Assembly: GCA_016867175.1 (NCBI GenBank)
Contig: VGKF01000057.1
Location: 1-6,109 of the forward strand
DNA length: 6,109 nt
DNA from: Candidatus Omnitrophota bacterium
Lineage (GTDB): Bacteria > Omnitrophota > Gorgyraeia > Gygaellales > Profunditerraquicolaceae
Reading direction: 5' to 3'
Positions 1 through 6,004 of this stretch are shown here, in pieces. Made by a program: the position numbers and the translations under genes. Position 1 is the first letter of the stretch. The number at the start of each line of letters is the position of its first letter. The notes under the pieces are model-generated. The model worked only from the letters and a program-made list of their open reading frames with translations. It was not told where the DNA came from and ran no database searches.

Positions 1-43
1 ACTGGCAATACTTAGCCTGGCCCTGGCAGCGGGAGGATTATAG
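1..43 (+). CDS. 3' end of an upstream hydrophobic protein, possibly the NuoH-like membrane anchor (partial)
   Basis: An open frame enters from the left edge (first complete codon at base 2) and ends with TAG at 41-43. The 13 visible residues, LAILSLALAAGGL, are almost entirely hydrophobic and small, as expected for a C-terminal transmembrane helix. In Ech-type operons the gene before the small subunit encodes the NuoH-like (EchB/HyfC) membrane anchor, which makes this the most natural guess. Thirteen residues cannot prove it, and another membrane subunit of the same complex is equally compatible. The next gene starts one base after this stop, and its ribosome binding site lies inside these last codons, so the two are probably cotranscribed. 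The existence of the reading frame is moderately supported; the identity is inferred from position only. Confidence 0.5.
   Translation, partial: LAILSLALAAGGL
31..36 (+). promoter_or_regulatory. Shine-Dalgarno site for the small subunit gene
   Basis: GGGAGG lies 8 bases before the ATG at 45 and overlaps the last codons of the upstream gene. It is the strongest ribosome binding site in the window and supports the chosen start of the small subunit. Confidence 0.7.
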
Positions 44-44
44 G

Positions 45-470
45 ATGGATCTAAGGCTTAAGGCGCTTACCAAGTCTATCTGGGTTTTTCATGTCAGCGC
101 CGGCTCCTGCAATAACTGCGATATAGAGATACTGGATCTCCTGACTCCGCGTTTTGACGTGGAGCGATTCGGTATTCAACTAATTGGCTCGGTGCGGCAT
201 GCGGATGCGCTTTTGATCACCGGCGCTATGAACCGCAAATCAGTCCCGCGCCTTAAAAAAATCTATGAACAGGCGGCTAAACCCTGCCTGGTGGTGGCCT
301 GCGGGACCTGTGCGCTATCGCAGAATATGTTCCGGGATAGCTATAATGTAGCAGGCCCCCTGGAGAGCATTATTCCCGTAGATCTTTATATACCCGGCTG
401 TCCGCCTAAGCCGGAGGCGATGATTGCCGGAATTGCAAAGCTTATAGATAAGATCAAGAATAAAAAATAA
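45..470 (+). CDS. Group 4 [NiFe] hydrogenase small subunit (NuoB/EchC/MbhJ-like)
   Basis: This is the electron-transfer small subunit of a membrane-associated energy-converting [NiFe] hydrogenase, carrying the proximal [4Fe-4S] cluster next to the NiFe site. It is 141 aa, the compact size typical of group 4 small subunits, with no Tat signal peptide and no extra C-terminal cluster domain as found in uptake hydrogenases. Visible motifs are GSCNNCDIE with C22 and C25, ACGTCA at residues 85-90, and VDLYIPGCPPKPEA at 112-125 with C119. By comparison with the NuoB G-x-C-A and PGCPP motifs, C22, C25, C89 and C119 are the likely cluster ligands; C86 (and C81) would be additional cysteines. The ATG at 45 is backed by a good ribosome binding site at 31-36. 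The gene ends 3 bases before the NuoC-like gene, and the catalytic partner follows at 899. Family assignment is secure; the exact group 4 subtype is not. Confidence 0.93.
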   Translation: MDLRLKALTKSIWVFHVSAGSCNNCDIEILDLLTPRFDVERFGIQLIGSVRHADALLITGAMNRKSVPRLKKIYEQAAKPCLVVACGTCALSQNMFRDSYNVAGPLESIIPVDLYIPGCPPKPEAMIAGIAKLIDKIKNKK

Positions 471-473
471 ACT

Positions 474-902
474 ATGGATATGATAACGAAAATAAAAGAA
501 GGTTTAGGCTTAAGGATCGTCTCTTGGGAAGAACGTTCTCCCAGGCGCGTATACCTTACGGTCAATAAGGAGGATATATTCGAGGTCTCCAGGTTTTTAT
601 TTAAAGAATTAGGGCTTAGATTTTCTACTGCTTCAGGCATAGACGCACCTTTAGCCTTTGAAATAATATATCATTTTAGCGATGACGCAAGCGGTGTAGT
701 TTATTCCCTGCGCGTTGTGCTTTCGGACAAACTACACCCGCAGGTGGATTCATTGACTCCTGTATTCGCCGCAGCAGAGTGGGTTGAGCGGGAGATCTGG
801 GAGATGCTCGGTATAAATTTTAAGAACCATCCTAATCTAAAAAGGTTGCTTTTAGCAGAGGACTGGCCGCAAGGCGACTATCCTCTAAGGCAAGGCAGAT
901 GA
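474..902 (+). CDS. NuoC-like (complex I 30 kDa) hydrogenase subunit (EchD/MbhK-like)
   Basis: This is a soluble structural subunit that joins the large and small subunits in group 4 hydrogenases and complex I; it has no cofactor of its own. At 142 aa it is a single-domain NuoC-like protein. The diagnostic C-terminal signature is clear: AEWVEREIWEMLGINFKNHP at 101-120, then LKRLLLAEDWPQGDYPLR at 122-139, matching the 30 kDa subunit pattern (E-R-E-x-x-D/E-M-x-G, G/N-H-P, R-x-L-L, D-W, P-L-R). The N-terminal 60 residues are poorly conserved, as usual. The start is uncertain: ATG at 474 and ATG at 480 are both in frame, and no clear Shine-Dalgarno sequence precedes either, so translation probably depends on ribosomes finishing the small subunit 3 bases earlier. 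The stop overlaps the large-subunit start as ATGA. Confidence 0.9.
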   Translation: MDMITKIKEGLGLRIVSWEERSPRRVYLTVNKEDIFEVSRFLFKELGLRFSTASGIDAPLAFEIIYHFSDDASGVVYSLRVVLSDKLHPQVDSLTPVFAAAEWVEREIWEMLGINFKNHPNLKRLLLAEDWPQGDYPLRQGR

Positions 903-2107
903 GCCATAGAGTAATCGTACCCATAGGTCCGTATCACCCTTTACAGGAAGAGCCGGAGTTCTTCCAGCTTTATGTTGAGGGAGAGCGCGTAGTGGATATC
1001 GATATCATCATCGGCTACAACCACCGCGGGATTGAAAAACTCTCGGAGTCAAAGCATTTTGACCAGATCGCGTTCCTGGTTGAGCGTATCTGCGGCATCT
1101 GCTCTTCCAGCCACCCCTACGCCTATGTGCTAGCAGTAGAGGATATATTGGGGGGCGAAGAGAAGGTAGTGCCAGAGCGCGCCATATATATACGAACAAT
1201 AGTAGATGAGTTGCAGCGCATACATAGCCACTTGTTATGGCTGGGCCTGGCAGGGCATTTTATCGGTTACAATACGGTTTGGATGTGGGCTTGGAAGTAC
1301 CGCGAGCCTGTACTTGACTGCTTTGAAATGATTACCGGTAATAGGAATAACTATGGGATGTTAAAGATAGGGGGGATCAGGCGCGATATGAAGGATGAAG
1401 ATATATCGGTCTTAAAAAAGACGCTGGATGAGCTGGTGCCGGCAGTGAATATGTTTAAGGGAGCGGTTATGGATGACCCAGTGATAAAGGCAAGGCTGGT
1501 GGGAGTAGGCGTTTTGACTAAAGCTCAGGCAATTGACTACTGCGTGGTGGGCCCGACTGCCAGGGCCTCCGGCATAAATATAGATGTGCGCCGGGATGAT
1601 CCTTATGGCGCTTATAGCAACCTGGATTGGAATATAATTATGGAAAAAGACGGCGATATCTTTGCCAAGACCGTGGTGAGGATCCTTGAGATGTATGAGT
1701 CCATACGCATTATACGCCAGTGCCTGGATAAGCTGCCCCGCGGAGCTATCGATGCCGATGTTAAAGATATCCCTGTTGGCGAGGGGATAGGAAGGGTTGA
1801 GGCGCCAAGAGGGGAGTGCTTCCATTATATAAAAAGCGACGGGACGAACCGGCCGATAAGGCATAAGATACGCGCTCCCAGCTTTATGAATGTTGCCTCC
1901 AATAAAGTCGGGGCAGTAGGGGGGACTATCTCTGATGCTACCATTACCCTGGCTGCGGTTGACCCCTGCTATTGCTGTACCGAAAGGGTAGCGGTGATTA
2001 ATAAGCCCGATAATAAAAAGATAATGAACGGTTGGGACCTGATTAAGTTGTCTCAGGAGAAAACCAATAAGTTAAGAGAGAGGTTTAAAGATGGCAGAGC
2101 TCAGTGA
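899..2107 (+). CDS. Group 4 [NiFe] hydrogenase catalytic large subunit (NuoD/EchE/HycE/MbhL-like)
   Basis: This is the catalytic subunit for reversible H2 formation at a NiFe(CN)2CO centre, facing the cytoplasm. It has 402 aa. The N-terminal block GPYHPLQEEP (10-19) and IGYNHRGIEKL (38-48) is typical of the NuoD/HycE family. The first Ni-binding motif is ERICGICSSSHP, with C65, C68 and H72. The second is DPCYCCTER at 355-363, with C357 and C360. All four Ni-ligand cysteines are therefore present; complex I NuoD lacks them, so this is a hydrogenase. C359 is an extra cysteine inside the second motif. A 39-residue tail follows R363 and resembles in position the tail that the HycI protease removes from HycE. 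ATG at 899 overlaps the NuoC-like stop, with AAGG repeats at 887-895 as a weak ribosome binding site. The last 17 bases overlap the PhoU-like gene. Confidence 0.96.
   Translation: MSHRVIVPIGPYHPLQEEPEFFQLYVEGERVVDIDIIIGYNHRGIEKLSESKHFDQIAFLVERICGICSSSHPYAYVLAVEDILGGEEKVVPERAIYIRTIVDELQRIHSHLLWLGLAGHFIGYNTVWMWAWKYREPVLDCFEMITGNRNNYGMLKIGGIRRDMKDEDISVLKKTLDELVPAVNMFKGAVMDDPVIKARLVGVGVLTKAQAIDYCVVGPTARASGINIDVRRDDPYGAYSNLDWNIIMEKDGDIFAKTVVRILEMYESIRIIRQCLDKLPRGAIDADVKDIPVGEGIGRVEAPRGECFHYIKSDGTNRPIRHKIRAPSFMNVASNKVGAVGGTISDATITLAAVDPCYCCTERVAVINKPDNKKIMNGWDLIKLSQEKTNKLRERFKDGRAQ
2076..2083 (+). promoter_or_regulatory. Shine-Dalgarno site for the PhoU-like gene
   Basis: GAGAGAGG lies 7 bases before the ATG at 2091, inside the end of the large-subunit gene. 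It supports this start, which creates the 17-base overlap, and suggests that the PhoU-like protein has its own ribosome recruitment rather than pure re-initiation. Confidence 0.6.
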
Positions 2108-2708
2108 TATAAAGTCAAGAATCGCGGCAATGTCCAGGTTAAGCCTTAAGATGTGGCAGGAGACGCACTCTGCATTTATAGAACACGACCTTCAGATACT
2201 CTCCGGGGTGCTAGAGCAGGAAGTTAAACTCAATGATCTAGAGAAGGAGCTGACTATTGAACTCATTGAGCTAGGCCGCGCTACAAAAGTTAAAACTGAT
2301 AAGTCCAAGGCATTAATCTATGCCGATGTGGTGGCTGACCTTGAGCTTATCGGAGATTATTGCAAAGATATGCTGGAGCGCATCCAGATAAAGATAGAAG
2401 AAAAACTGCTTTTTAGCGACGATGCCGTAAAGGAATACGAAGAGCTCTATCGTAAGACCGAATCTTCCCTTAAAGAGATAACCGAGGCCCTGGACAAAGA
2501 TAAGCCCGGCCTGGTTAAAGAGGTAATTAAAGGGGAAGGGCATATTGATAAGATGGTGGATGAGTGCCGCCGCAGGCATAATCAGAGGCTGCTTGACGGC
2601 ATCTGTAGCCCGCTGGCCTGCAATATGTTCTTGAATATGCTAGATTTTACTGCTGCGGTTTATTATCACGCTAAGAAGATAGCCAGGGGCCTCTTAAAGA
2701 TAAAATAA
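2091..2708 (+). CDS. PhoU-like helical protein within the hydrogenase operon
   Basis: This is a 205-aa soluble, probably all-helical protein with two PhoU-type repeats, close to the usual PhoU length. Repeat 1 (about 10-100) has the heptad-rich stretch LEQEVKLNDLEKEL (41-54) and DLELIGDY (83-90), close to the PhoU metal-site motif D-L-E-R-I-G-D-H. Repeat 2 (about 115-200) has GEGHIDKMVDECRRRH (148-163), but its second helix reads FTAAVYYH (186-193), so the D, E and D of the motif are lost and only the His remains. Classic PhoU represses the phosphate regulon through PstB and PhoR; PhoU-like domains also occur fused to Na+/phosphate cotransporters. No pst or phosphate genes are visible here. 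It sits between the catalytic and membrane genes, overlapping the large subunit by 17 bases and the next gene by one, so a role in the hydrogenase complex, its assembly or its control is inferred, not shown. Fold assignment is good; function is unknown. Confidence 0.8.
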   Translation: MAELSDIKSRIAAMSRLSLKMWQETHSAFIEHDLQILSGVLEQEVKLNDLEKELTIELIELGRATKVKTDKSKALIYADVVADLELIGDYCKDMLERIQIKIEEKLLFSDDAVKEYEELYRKTESSLKEITEALDKDKPGLVKEVIKGEGHIDKMVDECRRRHNQRLLDGICSPLACNMFLNMLDFTAAVYYHAKKIARGLLKIK

Positions 2709-4102
2709 TGAAACTGCTATTGACGGTAATATTCTTTCCAATCCTAGGAAGCATCTTAGTATATATCCTGCCTAAAAGATACAAAGCTGCTGCCTCGGCC
2801 CTGATTTTAGGCATTGCCTTTTTGTTTAGCCTATTACTTACAGCAGTATTCTTAAAAGGAAAAGAAATATTATTTTCCAGTCATCTTAATAGCTGGCTGA
2901 GTATTTCCTTTACGGCAGACGGCCTGGCAGTATTTATGGCCTCGCTCTCGCTTTTAGTGGGATTTTTGATCGCGCTTTATTCTATAGAATATATGCGTGA
3001 CTACGAAGAGGGCGGAGCGTTTTATTTCTGGATGGTTTTATTTTTAGGGAGCATGACCGGACTGGTATTTTCAGCCAACCTCCTGCTTCTTTTCTGTTTC
3101 TGGGAGATTACATCAGTATGCTCCTGGAGGCTGATCGGTTTTTACCGCGGGGAAAAAGACCTCAAGGCCGCGGACAAGGCCTTTCTGGTTACTTTCTTTG
3201 GAGCCTCGCTTTTCTTAATCGCTATAGTCTTAGTCTATCTTAATTACGGCGCTCTTGAGCTTAGTGTTTTAAAGGGGGTATCCCTGGCTAACCTTGTAGC
3301 CTTTTTATTTTTGGCCGGGATAATCTCAAAATCTGCGCAGTTACCCCTGCAGAGTTGGCTTCCGGATGCAGGAGTCGCGCCTACTCCGGTAACCGCGCTT
3401 TTGCATGCTGCGGTATTAGTCAAAATCGGCATCTATGCCTTTGCCAGGCTTTTTAATCTGACCTTTGTTTCAAGCCCTCTATTTCTTAATAGCGCTATTC
3501 TGGTCAGCGTGATTACTATAATTGTGGCTGCCGGATCTGCCCTGGTTGAAAAAAATATGAAAAGGATCCTGGCTTATTCCACTATCAGCCAGCTGGGCTA
3601 TATTCTGCTTGCCCTGGCCCTGAATACCGGCATCTCTTTTAAGATCGCGCTTGTCTATATCCTGGCGCACAGCCTGGCTAAGGCAGGCCTGTTTTTGTGC
3701 GCAGGCATCATAGAGCATAAGACCGGCAGCAAAAACATAAATGAATTAGGCGGCCTGTTAAAGACTATGCCTTATACTGCCACGGCTTATCTTCTCTGCG
3801 CTTTTTCTATCATCGGCATACCGCCTTTTTTAGGTTTCTGGCCCAAGCTCATGGTAGTATTGCTTTCTTTTAAGGCAGGGTATCTCTTAGCCGGAACAGC
3901 GGCGGTCATAGGTGCCTTGCTTACCTTATTTTATCTGATGAGATTATTCGAAGGCGTCTTCCTAGGAGAGGCCAAGATTCAGGCCAGAGAGGATGCAGGT
4001 TCTTTTATGGTAGCGGTAGTGCTCATCCTGGGCGTACTTTCTTTATTTTTAGGGTTGTTAGTTAAATTACCGCTTAATTTAGTAAATAGTCTTATAAAAT
4101 GA
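2708..4102 (+). CDS. Proton/sodium-translocating NuoL/MrpA-D-like membrane subunit 1
   Basis: This polytopic inner-membrane protein (464 aa, roughly 13-14 transmembrane helices) belongs to the antiporter-like family of complex I, Mrp antiporters and group 4 hydrogenases (Proton_antipo_M). It should form an ion channel coupled to the hydrogenase reaction. The expected channel residues are all present: E133 in FCFWEITS (TM5), K208 in IISKSAQLPLQSWLPDA (TM7), H233 and K239 in LLHAAVLVKIGIY (TM8), K325 in HSLAKAGLF (TM10) and K380 in FWPKLM (TM12). The QLPLQSWLPDA..PTPV block is the hallmark of the NuoL/MrpA branch, but the protein lacks the long C-terminal extension of NuoL. The start ATG shares one base with the PhoU-like stop (TAATG) and has no close Shine-Dalgarno sequence, so re-initiation is likely. 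Whether it moves H+ or Na+ cannot be read from the sequence. Confidence 0.92.
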   Translation: MKLLLTVIFFPILGSILVYILPKRYKAAASALILGIAFLFSLLLTAVFLKGKEILFSSHLNSWLSISFTADGLAVFMASLSLLVGFLIALYSIEYMRDYEEGGAFYFWMVLFLGSMTGLVFSANLLLLFCFWEITSVCSWRLIGFYRGEKDLKAADKAFLVTFFGASLFLIAIVLVYLNYGALELSVLKGVSLANLVAFLFLAGIISKSAQLPLQSWLPDAGVAPTPVTALLHAAVLVKIGIYAFARLFNLTFVSSPLFLNSAILVSVITIIVAAGSALVEKNMKRILAYSTISQLGYILLALALNTGISFKIALVYILAHSLAKAGLFLCAGIIEHKTGSKNINELGGLLKTMPYTATAYLLCAFSIIGIPPFLGFWPKLMVVLLSFKAGYLLAGTAAVIGALLTLFYLMRLFEGVFLGEAKIQAREDAGSFMVAVVLILGVLSLFLGLLVKLPLNLVNSLIK

Positions 4103-6003
4103 TGGCGCGCTATTTATTTTTCTTAACCATATTACCGATATGCCTAGGTTTCTTGCTTATGGCTTTTAAATCAGAAGAGCTCAGGAAAAGACTGGCGCTA
4201 TTAACCTTAAGCATATCTCTGGCGGGTTCAGTCCTTCTATTTATAAAACCAGCGCAAGGACTTAGCCTAAACTTAATAGCAGACTATAGCCTGTTATTAG
4301 GATTTAATAAGCTCTCCGGGCTCATGCTGATTTTTAATAATCTCTTTGGATTCCTGGTCTGTCTTTATTCCGCAGATTATACAGAGGTGAAAAACAGAAG
4401 GCCCTATTTTCTTTATCTGCTTTCTCTGGTTGCCTTCTCTAACCTGGTATGCTTATCGGCGGATTTTATCCTTTTTATCTTTTCCTGGGGAGCGACCCTG
4501 GCGCTTCTTTATGCCTTTTTAAGTTTAGGCTCAGGCCCAAGCGCCAAGAAGGCACTCTCTATCGTAGGCATGGCGGACTTCTCTTTAATCTTAGGGGCAT
4601 GCCTTTATATTTTTGTTACCGGAAGCACTATCATGCCTGATAATCAGTCGGCAAAGTTGCTTTTGAATCAGCCGCTGGGTTGGTTCTCTTTTATCCTTAT
4701 GCTTATCGGCGCCCTGGCCAAGGCCGGATGCGCGCCCTTTCATACCTGGATACCCCAGGCAGCAGAGGAGGCGCCGATACCGGCAATGGCGATATTGCCT
4801 GCCTCTTTAGATAAATTGCTGGGCATATATCTTTTAGCCAGGATCTCGGTAGACTTCTTTGTTTTTAATAAAGTAATCGCGGTAATTTTATTAACCTTAG
4901 GCAGTTTAACTATAATCTTTGCGGTGATGCTGGCTTTGGTACAGCATGATGCCAGGAGGCTGCTCTCTTTTCATGCGGTAAGCCAGGTAGGTTATATGGT
5001 CTTAGGATTCGGTACGGGGACCAGCTTAGGCATAGCTGCCGGAATCTTCCATATGATTAATCACACCATCTACAAAAGCGGATTATTCCTGACTGCCGGC
5101 TCCGTAGGAGAAAAGAGAAAGACCTTTGACCTGGATAGATTAGGCGGCCTGGCTCGCTATATGCCTATAACCTTTGCCTGCGGGGTATGTTTTGCCTTAT
5201 CCATCTCCGGCGTGCCCCCTTTTAACGGATTTGCCTCTAAGTGGATGCTTTATCAGGGGGCGTTGCTCGGGCTTTTTAATTCAGAAGGCGCGGTTATGCG
5301 TTTCGTTTATATCTTTGCCTTAATAGCTGCGATGTTCGGAAGCGCCCTGACCCTGGCCAGTTTTATCAAATTTATCCATGCGGTATTTTTAGGCCAGGAG
5401 AGCGCTAAAGATAATAAAAATGCAGGGGAGGTATCTTCGGGGATGAGGTTTTCTGTTCTGGTGCTGGCCGGACTTTGCCTTTTATTAGGGATTATACCGG
5501 GGTTATTTTTAAAATATTTTATCCAGCCCTGGCTGGGCATTGAGATTATTTTTATCGGGGCATGGAACAGCCGGCTTGCAGCCGGGCTACTGGGGGCAGG
5601 CATTTTATTAGGCCTTATCTTCTGGCGGGGTTTAAAATCTAAAAAATTAAGAACGGATAACTTTTTTATCGGAGGAGAAGAGCCGGTATTCGGCCCTGAC
5701 TTTCCTGCCACGCAGTTTTATCGTACAATAGAGGAGCTTCCTCCTATAAAGAAACTATATTCACTTATGCAGCTTGAGGCCCTGGACCTGTATAACCTTT
5801 TAAGCGGCTCTCTTAGGCTTCTGGCTTACCTTTTATTTATTCTGGTCGACCGTTTTATAGACCTGCTTACGAGCCTGGCCGGCTATCTGGTTCTGGGCTT
5901 AAGCTGGTTATTGCGTAAACTGCACTCCGGGGTCCTTGATTTATACCTGGCCTGGAGTTTGCTCGGGCTTTTGGTTATATTTGTTATTCTTATGGCTAGA
6001 TGA
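4099..6003 (+). CDS. Second antiporter-like membrane subunit, HyfB/NuoL-like with C-terminal extension
   Basis: This large polytopic membrane protein (634 aa) is of the same antiporter-like family. The core (about 1-475) has K208 in ALAKAGCAPFHTWIPQAAEE (TM7), K239 in LDKLLGIYLLAR (TM8), K326 in NHTIYKSGLF (TM10) and K381 in FASKWM (TM12). The TM7 block with FHTWIPQAAEEAP is closer to HyfB/HycC/MbhH than to the preceding gene. In TM5 the conserved glutamate after Trp is absent: FSWGATL has G131. After the core comes a further membrane segment (about 490-510), a polar linker FFIGGEEPVFGPDFPATQF (522-540), an amphipathic helix-like stretch to about 610, and a final membrane helix. The linker and tail resemble the C-terminus of HyfB-type subunits and could act as the lateral helix seen in MbhI/NuoL. 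The start overlaps the previous stop as ATGA; ATG at 4102 is an equally possible start, and no Shine-Dalgarno sequence is evident. Confidence 0.9.
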   Translation: MMARYLFFLTILPICLGFLLMAFKSEELRKRLALLTLSISLAGSVLLFIKPAQGLSLNLIADYSLLLGFNKLSGLMLIFNNLFGFLVCLYSADYTEVKNRRPYFLYLLSLVAFSNLVCLSADFILFIFSWGATLALLYAFLSLGSGPSAKKALSIVGMADFSLILGACLYIFVTGSTIMPDNQSAKLLLNQPLGWFSFILMLIGALAKAGCAPFHTWIPQAAEEAPIPAMAILPASLDKLLGIYLLARISVDFFVFNKVIAVILLTLGSLTIIFAVMLALVQHDARRLLSFHAVSQVGYMVLGFGTGTSLGIAAGIFHMINHTIYKSGLFLTAGSVGEKRKTFDLDRLGGLARYMPITFACGVCFALSISGVPPFNGFASKWMLYQGALLGLFNSEGAVMRFVYIFALIAAMFGSALTLASFIKFIHAVFLGQESAKDNKNAGEVSSGMRFSVLVLAGLCLLLGIIPGLFLKYFIQPWLGIEIIFIGAWNSRLAAGLLGAGILLGLIFWRGLKSKKLRTDNFFIGGEEPVFGPDFPATQFYRTIEELPPIKKLYSLMQLEALDLYNLLSGSLRLLAYLLFILVDRFIDLLTSLAGYLVLGLSWLLRKLHSGVLDLYLAWSLLGLLVIFVILMAR

Positions 6004-6004
6004 G

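Noticed and set aside
386..640. Minus-strand open frame of 84 codons crossing the small subunit / NuoC-like junction
   Set aside because: It overlaps two well-supported genes in antisense and has no family resemblance.
1412..1864. Minus-strand open frame of 150 codons
   Set aside because: It lies entirely antisense to the large-subunit gene, whose protein is clearly conserved, and shows no recognisable domain or ribosome binding context.
2670..2712. AGGGG at 2685-2689 as ribosome binding site for the first antiporter-like gene
   Set aside because: It lies about 18 bases before the ATG at 2708, too far for normal use; re-initiation at TAATG is more plausible.
4449..4640. Plus-strand open frame of 63 codons in another frame inside the second antiporter-like gene
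   Set aside because: It is out of frame within a conserved membrane protein and has composition typical of a frame shadow; there is no sign of a programmed frameshift.
3730..5170. Possible repeat: similar stretches around LGGL..MP at 3746-3773 and 5140-5166
   Set aside because: These are equivalent conserved motifs of two homologous antiporter-like subunits, not a DNA repeat.
5307..5711. Minus-strand open frame of 134 codons
   Set aside because: It is antisense to the second antiporter-like gene, and its Pro/Ser/Lys-rich product looks like the mirror of Leu/Gly-rich membrane codons.
45..6003. A respiratory complex I (nuo) operon
   Set aside because: The large subunit keeps both Ni-binding CxxC motifs (C65/C68 and C357/C360), which are lost in complex I NuoD, and the small subunit has the CxxC hydrogenase form instead of the CC pair of NuoB. 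Two antiporter-like genes followed by an MbhD-like gene also fit a group 4 hydrogenase better.
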